Source: an uncultured bacterium
GTDB lineage: Bacteria; Actinomycetota; Coriobacteriia; Coriobacteriales; Eggerthellaceae
Length of the DNA stretch: 42,959 nucleotides
Direction: 5' to 3'
NCBI GenBank assembly: GCA_905215035.1
Contig: CAJMOJ010000007.1
Span: forward strand, 1 to 42,959
Both the position numbers and the translations under genes were made by a program. Positions 1 to 8,189 of the stretch are shown here, in pieces; within the stretch, counting starts at the first letter, position 1, and each line of letters begins with the position of its first letter. The notes beneath the pieces are model-generated. The model was not told where the DNA came from. It worked only from the letters and a program-made list of their open reading frames with translations, and made no database searches.

Positions 1-308
1 CGATTGAAGTGCTGCGTGTGGTTTCAGGCCTTCGTAAGCTTATGGATGATTATCTGCCAACTACCGTACGTCTGCTTTCTGCTTATGATGATCTTGAGGA
101 TCAGCCAATCCAAGGAGAGACAATTTCTAAATCACGTTCTGAGATAGAACATACTCTCGATGTTTTAATAAGCGCCTATGAAAAACTATTAGATGCAACA
201 TTTCAAGATCTTTCGCTTGATGTTTCGGCAGATATTGATGTGCTTCATGCCATGTTGGCCCAAGAGGGACTTACCTCAAGTCCTTTTGACATGAAGACAA
301 GCCACTAG
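1..308 (+). CDS. xpaC: XpaC-family protein, C-terminal fragment
   Basis: The frame is open from the left edge, so only about the last 101 residues are present and the true start lies outside the window. The visible part contains LRKLMDDYLPTTVRLL followed by a helical stretch ending in ADIDVLHAMLAQEGLT, which I recognise as the conserved C-terminus of the XpaC family (5-bromo-4-chloroindolyl phosphate hydrolysis protein). The biochemical role of that family is not settled. The next gene, 49 bases downstream on the same strand, is telA; xpaC-telA pairs are a common arrangement in Gram-positive bacteria and support the call. A GTG codon at position 9 is in frame but is an internal valine, not a start. 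Confidence 0.85.
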   Translation, partial: IEVLRVVSGLRKLMDDYLPTTVRLLSAYDDLEDQPIQGETISKSRSEIEHTLDVLISAYEKLLDATFQDLSLDVSADIDVLHAMLAQEGLTSSPFDMKTSH

Positions 309-357
309 CAACAGATTAATATCAGCCACTACTCTTTTTTGAGAAAGGATACCTATC

Positions 358-1539
358 ATGACCTCAGATTCAACACCAAATTTTGATGAGATTCCAGCCC
401 CTCAACTAACGCTTGACCCTACTCCTGCTCAGGATGCACAAATTGTTGAAGCGGTGACGCTTGAAACAGATTTAGCAGGTGCCAATAAAGACGCTACAGC
501 ATTGCCGGCATTAGATGATTCTTTGAGTGAAGAAGAAAAATTGCAAGTAGAGCAATTCTCTCAGCAAATTGATCTTTCTAATTCGCAGCAAATTCTCACC
601 TATGGTGCTGGTGCGCAGCAGAAGATGGCAAGTTTCTCAGAGACTGCGCTTGAGAAAGTGCGTACACAAGACCTAGGTGAAGCAGGAGAGTTGATCGCTG
701 GTGTTGTTGTCGAGTTAAAGAATTTTGACGCTGAGGATGAAAAAGGTTTCTTGGGGATCTTTAAACGTGGCGCAAATAAGCTTGCTTCACTCAAGGCGCG
801 CTATGATAAGGCTGAGGCTAACGTTAATCAGATCGTTAAAGCGCTTGAGGGACATCAAGTAACCCTTATGCGTGATGCAGCTATGCTTGACAAGCTCTAT
901 GATTTGAATCTTTCTTACTTTAAAGAACTCACCATGTATCTGATCGCAGGAAAGAAGCGCCTTGAAGACGTGCGCAGTGGTGAGCTTGCAGAATTGCGTG
1001 CTAAAGCACAGGCTTCTGGGAAAACAGAGGATGCTGAAGCCGTTCAAAAACTTGAGTCAGCATGTAATAGATTTGAGAAAAAACTCTCTGATTTGGATCT
1101 TACACGAACAATTGCTATGCAGACGGCTCCTCAGATCCGACTTGTGCAAAACAATGAAATGCTCATGATTGAAAAGATTCAGACTACTTTGGTAAATACT
1201 ATTCCACTTTGGAAAAGCCAGATGGTGCTTGCGTTGGGTCTTGCCAATAATGAGGCTGCTCTTAAGGCTCAGAGTGCGGTAACTGATATGACTAATGAAC
1301 TCCTTAAGAAAAATGCTGAGAAACTCAAGCAATCTACGACTGAAGTTGCTCGTGAGTCTGAACGGGGCATTGTAGATATTGAAACGCTCCGGTCGGTTAA
1401 CGACGACTTGATTCAAACATTTGATGAGGTAATGCAAATTCAAGAAGAAGGACGTTTGAAGCGCGCAGAGGCTGAAGCGGAAATGCGCAAAATGGAAGCT
1501 GAGCTTAAACAGAAGCTTTTAGAAGTTGCTACAAAATAG
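358..1539 (+). CDS. telA: TelA/KlaA-family toxic anion resistance protein
   Basis: A soluble, almost wholly helical protein of 393 residues rich in Glu, Lys, Ala and Gln, with no signal peptide or membrane segment. The length is close to B. subtilis YceH and plasmid TelA/KlaA. The first 75 residues are acidic and probably disordered. The core includes an LTRTIAMQTAPQIRLVQNNE segment typical of the family, and the tail is a charged coiled coil rich in Glu, Lys and Arg. The family is linked to tolerance of tellurite and of some cell-envelope stresses, but no catalytic activity is established. AAAGGA lies 8 bases before the ATG. It probably forms an operon with the upstream xpaC fragment. Confidence 0.9.
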   Translation: MTSDSTPNFDEIPAPQLTLDPTPAQDAQIVEAVTLETDLAGANKDATALPALDDSLSEEEKLQVEQFSQQIDLSNSQQILTYGAGAQQKMASFSETALEKVRTQDLGEAGELIAGVVVELKNFDAEDEKGFLGIFKRGANKLASLKARYDKAEANVNQIVKALEGHQVTLMRDAAMLDKLYDLNLSYFKELTMYLIAGKKRLEDVRSGELAELRAKAQASGKTEDAEAVQKLESACNRFEKKLSDLDLTRTIAMQTAPQIRLVQNNEMLMIEKIQTTLVNTIPLWKSQMVLALGLANNEAALKAQSAVTDMTNELLKKNAEKLKQSTTEVARESERGIVDIETLRSVNDDLIQTFDEVMQIQEEGRLKRAEAEAEMRKMEAELKQKLLEVATK

Positions 1540-1907
1540 ACATTGATAACGCGCTTATTCTTTAAGAGATTTAGTCACTGAGCAACATATAATCTTTCGT
1601 AACGAGGGTTCGAATAGGGTTCGAACCCTCGTTGTGTATGGGGGATAAGGATCTATTCACTGTGGGGTAGTGAGATAGTTTCATACGTGTGTTCAAAAGG
1701 TAACAACGAATTACCGGAGTCTAACGTAAGGCTTTCATCAGCGCATTTGCGCACCTAAATTGCAAGAAGGGTGCTATGTTAGGAACTGTCAATAGTGATA
1801 TTGACCGCACCAGCCGCGCCGAGAGAATGCACTTTAACTACACAACCTCGGCGGACTGAGTGCACTTTTTGAATGAGTTTCTTTTTTAGATTTCTTTTTT
1901 CCAGGGT
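1540..1907. other. Intergenic region between convergent telA and symporter genes
   Basis: No coding frame here is convincing. The stretch holds a strong 14-bp palindromic hairpin (listed separately) and a weaker hairpin with 7-bp arms, CGCCGAG at 1817-1823 and CTCGGCG at 1847-1853. An 8-bp direct repeat TGCACTTT occurs at 1828-1835 and 1861-1868. A T-rich run near 1866-1900 could help end transcripts from either side. Nothing else could be recognised. Confidence 0.5.
1601..1633. terminator. Perfect 14-bp hairpin after telA, possible terminator
   Basis: The arms AACGAGGGTTCGAA (1601-1614) and TTCGAACCCTCGTT (1620-1633) are perfectly complementary around a 5-base loop, 61 bases after the telA stop. 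The stem is strong enough to act as a terminator or mRNA end-protection structure. No clean T-tract follows on either strand, so intrinsic termination is uncertain. Confidence 0.5.
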
Positions 1908-3419
1908 TTAGATGCGTGCGTTCTGACAGGTTCGCACAATAAGACCTATAAGCATACATGCAATTGCAACAGCAATGCCAGCAAAGAGTGGGTCGAAAGG
2001 AAGACCTATTGCATTGCCGCCAAGAACGGCAAGAGGACCTGCAAAGACTGCGATATTTGCCCATAAACCAGATACTTTTCCTGTTGCGTAGAGAGCAAAG
2101 GTGAAGGGGACAAAAATAACGGCACCGCGCAACCCCATCGACAAGAAGCCAAGATCATTGATCATAGTGCCAGGAAGCGCACATGAGCACAGTGTGGCAA
2201 TCAGTAAAAGCAGGGCAATGACAACACGAATTAAAGCAAGCTTAATTTTTGCCCATGGTATTTTTGTTGTGAGGCGCTCAAAAAGATCTTGCACAATAAC
2301 GGTTGCTGCACCAAGTGCTAGTCCGGCACCACCACCCACAATGGTAATGAAGAGTGTTCCGAGAGCTATGCCTGATACCAGAGGAGGCAGATAGTGGATC
2401 AAAAACTGAGGGAACACCTGAGCGGTGTTTTCTAAGATAAGCATACCTTCAGGAACGGTTTGTCCAAGCGTTATAAGTGCGGCAGCTTCATCGGCAGTGA
2501 TGCAGGTGCCGCGCATATACAAACCAATGACAATGCAGGCTGCACCAATAGGTGGAATAAGAAAGGCAGAGAGCAATGCGCCTCGTTTGGCATGTGCAGT
2601 GCTTTTTGCTGACCAAACAGCACTTGCATACGATTGGGTTGAAATTACCCCTAAAACAAGGGCGAGAGCGCTTCCTAAATCATGTAAGGGACCTCGTGCT
2701 ACCAAGGATAAAAAGGTTGCATCAACCTGGGCATCTGAGGTGATAGTGTTGATTGTGCCAAGGTCAGTTGAACAAAACAAGGACCTGATAGAATTCATAA
2801 TCCCATCAGGTCCTCCTCCAAGTCCAAATGCAATGCTTCCGCCGACTATGCAGGCTGCATAAAGCAAAATAAGCTTAGCGATGCCTGCAATGCCCGTCCC
2901 CCATACGCCGCCAAATATTACATAGCACGCCATAAGGCCAGCTGAAATAAGAGTGGCCACCATCAAGGGTAGAGGAGTAAGCGCGCAGATAAGAGCGCTG
3001 GCTGCTATCATTTGCGCGACCATTGAAATAAAGATTCCAATGGTCGAAAAGATTGAAGCCGCGTAGTCTATAGTTGAACCATATTCTTCTACGATAACAC
3101 TAACAAGGGTGGTTTTATGGGTTGCGCGCATGCGCGTGATATAAAGAAGTGCAAGCACCAAACATCCAATACCTGAACCGAGGGTAAACCACCACGCTGA
3201 TACACCAAAACTGAAAGCAAGTTGTGCTGTTCCGAGTGTGGCTTGTCCGCTTACGAGGGTACCCATAATGGTTCCAGCAACAATGAAGGTGCCTGCTTTG
3301 CCGGATCCAGCTGCAAAGTCTTCTTCGGTTGAAACGTTTCTGCCTGACCACCAGCCAATAAAGGCGATCATAATAAGGACGGCGACAAATCCTATAACCA
3401 TTGTCAGCCAAGTGTCCAT
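1908..3419 (-). CDS. Sodium:solute symporter family transporter
   Basis: An integral membrane protein of about 503 residues with some 13 hydrophobic segments, in the range of the SSS family (SLC5-type) that drives solute uptake with sodium. Family-like features are the GWWSGRNVSTEEDFAAGSGK stretch after the first membrane helix, the following GTIMGTLVSGQATLGTAQLAF segment and the YVIFGGVWGTGIAGIAKL segment. The substrate cannot be assigned. An ATG three codons upstream (3428) touches the ribosome binding site AAGGAG directly, while the ATG at 3419 sits 9 bases from it, so I chose 3419. No other transporter subunit is adjacent. The upstream helix-turn-helix gene on the same strand could co-regulate it, but the sequence does not show this. 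Confidence 0.85.
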   Translation of the reverse strand: MDTWLTMVIGFVAVLIMIAFIGWWSGRNVSTEEDFAAGSGKAGTFIVAGTIMGTLVSGQATLGTAQLAFSFGVSAWWFTLGSGIGCLVLALLYITRMRATHKTTLVSVIVEEYGSTIDYAASIFSTIGIFISMVAQMIAASALICALTPLPLMVATLISAGLMACYVIFGGVWGTGIAGIAKLILLYAACIVGGSIAFGLGGGPDGIMNSIRSLFCSTDLGTINTITSDAQVDATFLSLVARGPLHDLGSALALVLGVISTQSYASAVWSAKSTAHAKRGALLSAFLIPPIGAACIVIGLYMRGTCITADEAAALITLGQTVPEGMLILENTAQVFPQFLIHYLPPLVSGIALGTLFITIVGGGAGLALGAATVIVQDLFERLTTKIPWAKIKLALIRVVIALLLLIATLCSCALPGTMINDLGFLSMGLRGAVIFVPFTFALYATGKVSGLWANIAVFAGPLAVLGGNAIGLPFDPLFAGIAVAIACMLIGLIVRTCQNARI

Positions 3420-3547
3420 ATATTCCATCTCCTTGATGAGAGGAAGGGGTTAAAGGACTCCTTCTGTGTAATGAGTAATGCGATTGTGGTAGCAGTTCAA
3501 TAGTAAGACAGATCAAAGCAGCTAGGATGGGCAATGTTTTAGACGGT

Positions 3548-4567
3548 TTATTGGGACTTGCTGATCGCTTTAATAAGAAGAGCAGCAACGCCGCAAAGAA
3601 GGCCGCCGATAGCCCATGCAAGCCAGAAATAGGGTGTTTGATATTCAGGAACAAAAAGCATAATGAGTCCCGCAATAGTGGCAATAATCATAATGATGCC
3701 ACAGACAGAACTTACCCGTTGATCAGCTTTATGAGTGTTTAGTAGTTCTTGTTTTTGCTCTACGGGCAGATCGAGCGACTCTATCTCATGAGCCTCAAGA
3801 ACTTCTCCTGCATCATGGTTATACTGATTGATATTTGTGCGTGAGAGCATAATACCCCCATGCACAATGAGATAAACGCCAAGAGCAATAAGTGAGAAAA
3901 AGAGGGGTAGTCCAATAAAAGCGCCAAGGGTAGTATCACCAAAAAAGATCATGGAGCAAATAGCGGCAAAAATAGAACAGATTCCACCAATGAGTTGATA
4001 GGTAAAGTTTGTGCGAGCAGTTTCTTTTTGCTGTTGTGAATAAAAATCTTCTAAAAATGGATGTGCTTTGACAAATTCTGAGTGCTTCATACCTGCTGGA
4101 ATAATTAATGCGAGACAGGCAATAATGCCAGCAAAAATAAAGACAAGACCCAACCCTGCTGCCATATTTTCAGGCAAAACAGGTGGCATGACATATTCAG
4201 GATCTCCTAGGGCAAAAAGAGGGAGAGCACATGCGAGCCCCAATAAAGGGGAAATAACACCGAGAGCAATATGGTTTGCGAAATGTATCATATGCTCGTC
4301 GTAACCAAAGAGATCAGTTGGCTGACGATGGTCCTGACTGAAAACGGGTGCTTCTTGTACGGTGGCGCTGACATCTCCTTGTACCAAATCATCAAGGGTG
4401 CAGCCAAAGATTTGACAGAGCTTAATAAGTTTATCCATTTCTGGATACGATTTTTCGCTCTCCCATTTTGTGACTGACTGCCTGCTTACGCCGAGGAGTA
4501 CGGCGAGTTGCTCTTGAGTCATATTGTTGACGGTTCGAAGATGGATCAAATTATCTCTAAAGCTCAT
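3548..4567 (-). CDS. XRE-type HTH regulator fused to a membrane domain
   Basis: The first ~65 residues are a Cro/C1-type helix-turn-helix (MTQEQLAVLLGVSRQSVTKW then FGCTLDDLVQGD), a form often seen in Coriobacteriia. The rest holds about five or six hydrophobic segments in two groups separated by a charged stretch (LSRTNINQYNHDAGEVLEAHEIESLD). It is therefore probably a membrane-bound DNA-binding regulator with no obvious ligand domain. An in-frame TTG at 4618 would add 17 residues, but its purine-rich run is only 2 bases away. The internal ATG at 4567 gives the usual MSFRDNL-type start of such proteins, although its own binding site is weak. The target genes are unknown; the symporter gene downstream is a candidate. 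Confidence 0.75.
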   Translation of the reverse strand: MSFRDNLIHLRTVNNMTQEQLAVLLGVSRQSVTKWESEKSYPEMDKLIKLCQIFGCTLDDLVQGDVSATVQEAPVFSQDHRQPTDLFGYDEHMIHFANHIALGVISPLLGLACALPLFALGDPEYVMPPVLPENMAAGLGLVFIFAGIIACLALIIPAGMKHSEFVKAHPFLEDFYSQQQKETARTNFTYQLIGGICSIFAAICSMIFFGDTTLGAFIGLPLFFSLIALGVYLIVHGGIMLSRTNINQYNHDAGEVLEAHEIESLDLPVEQKQELLNTHKADQRVSSVCGIIMIIATIAGLIMLFVPEYQTPYFWLAWAIGGLLCGVAALLIKAISKSQ

Positions 4568-4688
4568 AAGTGATGGATCTTTCGTTTTAAGAGAAGGGGA
4601 TTGTTTTTTGTCGTACAACGCCTCTTCGTGATGGACAGATGGTTAGCTAACAATGCTTAGTTAACCAAGTTTGAGTCCCTATTACCAC

Positions 4689-4739
4689 CAACTAGCGGGA
4701 GCATTTTGGGAACGGCTGAGGCACCCGCTGGTTGCTTTT
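4689..4739 (+). terminator. Hairpin with short T-run
   Basis: CAACTAGCGGG (4689-4699) pairs with CCCGCTGGTTG (4724-4734), 11 pairs with one G-U, around a 24-base loop, and four T follow on the plus strand. No plus-strand gene ends here, so it may instead be a structured end or leader on the minus strand between the HD-GNAT gene and the HTH-membrane gene. Confidence 0.35.
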
Positions 4740-4749
4740 CGCAGGTCAG

Positions 4750-4769
4750 GAGCATGACAATTCATGCTC
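4750..4769. repeat. 8-bp perfect inverted repeat after the HD-GNAT gene
   Basis: GAGCATGA and TCATGCTC are separated by four bases, only 7 bases beyond the stop codon of the HD-GNAT gene. As RNA it forms a compact hairpin without a T-tract, so it may protect the transcript end or be a protein site. Confidence 0.4.
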
Positions 4770-4776
4770 AACAGGT

Positions 4777-5751
4777 TTATTGGTTATTTTTCCATGCTTG
4801 ATGCGTGAGGAGGGTATAGTAATACGTACGCTTATCATTCATGAGCGCACACACTATATCTTCTTCTGTGTGATGATAGGTAAAGCCAAGTTTTTCCATA
4901 ACACGTTTTGATTTTGCATTAGTATCATCACAAACGCACCAAAGGCCATCAAGGTGCAAATCTTCAAAGGCGTGGCGTATTATTTCACGTGCGGCTTCGG
5001 GGATATAACCACATCCCCAATGAGGGACCCCTACCCAATATCCAAGTTCAGCTTCTGAATCACTTGCAATAGGATCAGCCGCATCGCCAAAAAGAAGCCC
5101 TATCGAGCCTATAGGTTCAAGGGTGTCGCGCAATACAACAGCATATGTTTCGGGCATACTAAATACCGTACGAATAATCATTTTGCTTTCAGCACTATCA
5201 TGATGGGGTGGCCATCCTGCAATAGGGCCTACTTGAGGATCTTGCGCATAGGTAAAAAGCGCCTCTGCATCCGCCTCATCCCATGGTCTAAGGATTAAGC
5301 GGTCAGTAAGAAGAAGGGAAGTGTCGCCCAAAAGGCAGCGTGCCTCCATGTAGGTGTTAATACGATCGATGTCTTTTTGAGTCACGCGAGGTAAGCGACC
5401 AGGATTGGAGTTATGACGCAGATCCGCCAATTTTACTTTCTTGGCGATAGGGTTATGGGCAAGCGCACGGATGTAATCAAGATAAGAAGTGTGATCGTCA
5501 GTGCGTGTTAAAAGCGCAATAGCTTCAAGAGACGCTTCTGGAATAGCATGAGCGCGGAGATCATCAATGGTCCAAGTGGTATCTTCTATGACATCATGGA
5601 GGAGTGCCGTACAGATTTCCTCTTCAGTAGTCATTTGCTCAGCAATATGGAGTGGATGGTGAATATAGTCAATGTCTGCCTTATCACGCTGACCCCGGTG
5701 GGCTTCACATGCTATACGAAGCGCTTCGGTGGTATGAGGTGTGTAAATCAT
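4777..5751 (-). CDS. Fusion of an HD-domain alarmone-hydrolase-like protein and a GNAT acetyltransferase
   Basis: Two domains in 324 residues. Residues 1-140 resemble the HD hydrolase domain of SpoT and of small alarmone hydrolases (Mesh1 type): H31/H32 in YIHHPLHIA, H52-D53 in LLHDVIEDT, and D110 in KLADLRHN, which match the metal and substrate positions. Residues 148-320 are a RimJ/RimL-type GNAT acetyltransferase: TDRLILRPW at the start, a glycine-rich acetyl-CoA loop region around GVPHWGCGYIPEAAREII, then VCDDTNAKSKRVMEKLGF. The HD part may hydrolyse (p)ppGpp or another pyrophosphorylated nucleotide; the acetyltransferase may modify an N-terminus or small molecule. Both activities are inferred. 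AAGGA stands 5 bases before the ATG. It reads divergently from the XRE-AbrB gene. Confidence 0.8.
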   Translation of the reverse strand: MIYTPHTTEALRIACEAHRGQRDKADIDYIHHPLHIAEQMTTEEEICTALLHDVIEDTTWTIDDLRAHAIPEASLEAIALLTRTDDHTSYLDYIRALAHNPIAKKVKLADLRHNSNPGRLPRVTQKDIDRINTYMEARCLLGDTSLLLTDRLILRPWDEADAEALFTYAQDPQVGPIAGWPPHHDSAESKMIIRTVFSMPETYAVVLRDTLEPIGSIGLLFGDAADPIASDSEAELGYWVGVPHWGCGYIPEAAREIIRHAFEDLHLDGLWCVCDDTNAKSKRVMEKLGFTYHHTEEDIVCALMNDKRTYYYTLLTHQAWKNNQ

Positions 5752-6019
5752 AGGTATCCTTATAAAGCATTAGCATTCCATCTTATTTCGCTCGTTAGTA
5801 TAGCGAGTAGATCGAGCAGAAAAAGATGCATTTTTTGAGCAGTTATTTGAAACGCTGTTAAGTCTACAACGTTTATAACGATAAGACGTCAGTATGGAGC
5901 AATTGCTTGTAAAAGATAATGGCATGATAAGGTGACAAAAATAGAGGTTTTTCTCCACGTTGATATGGTGGAGTTATTACTAACGTGTCCCTATTATGGG
6001 AACAGGAGGTATGAAAGAT

Positions 6020-6451
6020 ATGATTCATCAGAATATCTTACGGCTTCGCAGTATTACTGGTATGACGCAAGAGGAGCTTGCAGAAAAACTTGGCGTTGCA
6101 CGTCAGACGGTTGCTAAGTGGGAAGCTGCAGAGTCAATGCCTGATCTTGCTAATGCACAGGCAATAGCTGCTGTTTTTGATGTCACGATTGACGATTTGG
6201 TCAACCATGATGAATCATCACGGGGATATCCGGTTCCTCCGCGTGGCAAACATATCTTTGGTATGGTGCGCGTTGGCGAGCGTGGGCAAATTGTAATTCC
6301 CAAAAAAGCACGTGAAATCTTTGGTCTAAAGCCTGGAAGTGAGCTTTTAATGTTAGGCGATGAAGCGCAAGGGATTGCGCTTCAAAAAGCTGAAGATGCC
6401 CTTGCCATTATGCAGGCGTACGGCAAAGCAATGGGTAGCCCCTATGAATAA
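6020..6451 (+). CDS. XRE helix-turn-helix / SpoVT-AbrB dual DNA-binding regulator
   Basis: A 143-residue protein with two DNA-binding modules. Residues 1-60 form a Cro/C1-type helix-turn-helix (MTQEELAEKLGVARQTVAKW). About residues 80-120 form an AbrB/MazE swapped-hairpin domain (VRVGERGQIVIPKKAREIFGLKPGSELLML). AGGAGG ends 10 bases before the ATG chosen here; two upstream in-frame ATGs at 5996 and 6011 lie before or on top of that binding site. It is followed after 29 bases by an ABC ATPase and then a permease on the same strand, so it is probably the local regulator of that exporter, with first-gene autoregulation likely but not shown. Confidence 0.85.
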   Translation: MIHQNILRLRSITGMTQEELAEKLGVARQTVAKWEAAESMPDLANAQAIAAVFDVTIDDLVNHDESSRGYPVPPRGKHIFGMVRVGERGQIVIPKKAREIFGLKPGSELLMLGDEAQGIALQKAEDALAIMQAYGKAMGSPYE

Positions 6452-6480
6452 GTAAGGCACGCTTTTGAAAGAAGGGTCTC

Positions 6481-7431
6481 ATGAGCGCATCAGATACGTC
6501 ACTCATGGATAAAGAAGCTGCTGGAGATTCGGCAGCTTCTTTATTGCAGGTTGAAAAATTGTGTAAACACTATCCTGGCTTTGATCTTAAGCAGGTGTCC
6601 TTTTCGATTGCCCCAGGATCTATTACAGGTTTTGTCGGACGTAATGGTGCTGGTAAATCTACGACACTGAAATGCCTAGAAGGGTCAGTGCATCCTGATA
6701 GTGGAGTTATTACGTATTTTGGTTTGCCTTTTGTTGGGCATGAGAAAGAGGCTAAGCGTCGTATTGGATTTGAATTAGGGGGCGCAGAGTTTTATCGTTC
6801 AAAAAAAGTGGGCGATATTGCACGGGTGACTGTTCGTTTTTATCCCGATTGGGATTGTTCGGCATATGAATCATATTGTAAACAGTTTGATCTTGATCAA
6901 GCAAAACGCATTCGCGACCTCTCGCAAGGTATGCGTGTTAAGTTCACTTTAGCCCTAGCCCTCTCTCATGCATCGCAGCTTTTGATCCTAGATGAGCCGA
7001 CATCAGGACTTGATCCTGCTTCACGAGAAGAAGTGCTTGATATCTTCTTGCGGATAAGCCGCGTACAAGAGACGGGAATTCTCTTTTCTACTCATATCAC
7101 ATCTGATTTAGATAAATGTGCTGACCATATTGTTTATCTTGATCACGGAGTTGTTAAGGGCAAGGGAGAGTTGCAGGTATTTAAAGATCAGTATCGTGTT
7201 GCCTTGCTTGACGAAGCACATGCACATCATGCAACAGTGCTAGGAACACGTTTGACGGCGACGCAAACTACAGCATTAGTACCTGCTTCTGCTGGTATTG
7301 GTAGGCCTGCCACGCTTGATGACATCATGATTCATACAGACAACGATACATCAAGTACGGTAGGGGATTGCGCCAGTTGCATGATGCAATCTGAGTCAAG
7401 CGATGCGTCAGGCTTATGCATAAAACGTTGA
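6481..7431 (+). CDS. ABC transporter ATP-binding protein
   Basis: A 316-residue ATPase subunit of an ABC-2 type exporter. The Walker A motif GRNGAGKST is at residues 53-61, the signature LSQGM near 146, Walker B LLILDEPTSGLD near 166-177, and the H-loop in LFSTHITSDL near 200. The C-terminal ~100 residues are divergent and end in a Ser/Thr/Cys-rich tail of no known role. GAAGGG lies 6-7 bases upstream of the ATG. The protein belongs to the YtrB/BcrA-like group that pairs with a small membrane subunit; the permease gene follows after a tandem repeat. The exported substrate is unknown; antibiotic peptide defence is typical for the group but is inference here. Confidence 0.88.
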   Translation: MSASDTSLMDKEAAGDSAASLLQVEKLCKHYPGFDLKQVSFSIAPGSITGFVGRNGAGKSTTLKCLEGSVHPDSGVITYFGLPFVGHEKEAKRRIGFELGGAEFYRSKKVGDIARVTVRFYPDWDCSAYESYCKQFDLDQAKRIRDLSQGMRVKFTLALALSHASQLLILDEPTSGLDPASREEVLDIFLRISRVQETGILFSTHITSDLDKCADHIVYLDHGVVKGKGELQVFKDQYRVALLDEAHAHHATVLGTRLTATQTTALVPASAGIGRPATLDDIMIHTDNDTSSTVGDCASCMMQSESSDASGLCIKR

Positions 7432-7434
7432 GGT

Positions 7435-7504
7435 GCAGGGCAACAAAGGCAGAGCAACAAAGGCAGAGCAACAAAGGCAGAGCAACAAAGGCAGAGCAGC
7501 AAAG
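7435..7504 (+). repeat. Five tandem 14-bp repeats between ATPase and permease genes
   Basis: Five head-to-tail copies of GCAGAGCAACAAAG fill the gap between the two exporter genes. The three central copies are identical and the first and last each differ at one base. The unit is not a multiple of three. A frame that starts with an ATG at 7416, inside the ATPase gene, reads through all five copies into the permease frame, so gain or loss of a copy would break that connection. Confidence 0.95.
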
Positions 7505-7517
7505 AGAGGGGATAGAG

Positions 7518-8174
7518 ATGAAAGAACTATTGCTTAAGGAAGGAGCGCTCGTTGTCCATCCTTCAACCTATTGCTTGGTAATCTTAGGTGCGCTCGTTCT
7601 CGTTCCGCAGTGGCCTTATATGATCGTGCTGCTGTACGGTATTCTGATTGCATTTTTTAATGGCATGAATGCGCGCGAAATGCGGGATATGACGTATAGT
7701 TTTTCACTTCCTATTTCGCGAGCAAGTATGGTGCGCGCTCGTGTAGGTGTCATGATTATTATCGAACTGATCATGATGGCGATTATGGCGCTCTGTGTTT
7801 GTTTGCGCGTGCCACTTGGTATTAATGGAATTGAACAGCCGTTGGTGGGTATGCCTGCAAATATTGCTTTTCTCGGCTTCTCACTTGTAGCATTCTCCCT
7901 TTTTAATATGGTCTTTTTCCCGCTTTATTATCGTGATCCACGCAAAGTGGGCATTCCCTTTTTAATTGCCGCTAGTGTGGCGATGGTTTTTGGTGTTCTT
8001 TTTGAGGCAATTCCCTTTGTACCCTTTGCACTTTGCCAACAGATTGCAGGAATTGGTTTTACGTATCTCGATGTCCAGCTGATAGTGCTTGGGATTGGGG
8101 CAGTGGTGTTTGTAGGAGGTAATGTGATCGCTATTAAGAAATCCATCGCCACGTTTAGTACCTTTGACGCGTAG
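7518..8174 (+). CDS. ABC-2 type exporter permease
   Basis: A 218-residue integral membrane protein with about six hydrophobic segments, resembling the small permeases (ABC2_membrane_5 type) that pair with YtrB-like ATPases. The loop MNAREMRDMTYSFSLPISR after the second segment is typical of that group, where it contacts the ATPase. AGAGGGGA stands a few bases upstream of the ATG chosen. An upstream in-frame ATG at 7416 would add 34 residues translated from tandem repeats, which look non-native (repeated Ala-Thr-Lys-Ala-Glu-Gln-Gln). It converges with another permease gene, 15 bases away, on the opposite strand. Confidence 0.83.
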   Translation: MKELLLKEGALVVHPSTYCLVILGALVLVPQWPYMIVLLYGILIAFFNGMNAREMRDMTYSFSLPISRASMVRARVGVMIIIELIMMAIMALCVCLRVPLGINGIEQPLVGMPANIAFLGFSLVAFSLFNMVFFPLYYRDPRKVGIPFLIAASVAMVFGVLFEAIPFVPFALCQQIAGIGFTYLDVQLIVLGIGAVVFVGGNVIAIKKSIATFSTFDA

Positions 8175-8189
8175 TGTAGGGAGGATCTA

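Noticed and set aside
1601..1633. GGGTTCGAA motif like a tRNA T-arm
   Set aside because: No acceptor, D or anticodon stem surrounds it; it is a simple perfect palindrome, so neither a tRNA nor an attachment site is supported.
1834..2064. Small Cys/Arg/Ser-rich minus-strand frame near the symporter end
   Set aside because: It lies in another frame over the symporter gene and the intergenic stretch, and its composition is that of a shadow frame.
7435..7504. Short regular repeats as a CRISPR array
   Set aside because: The 14-bp units are directly adjacent with no spacers, and no cas genes are present.
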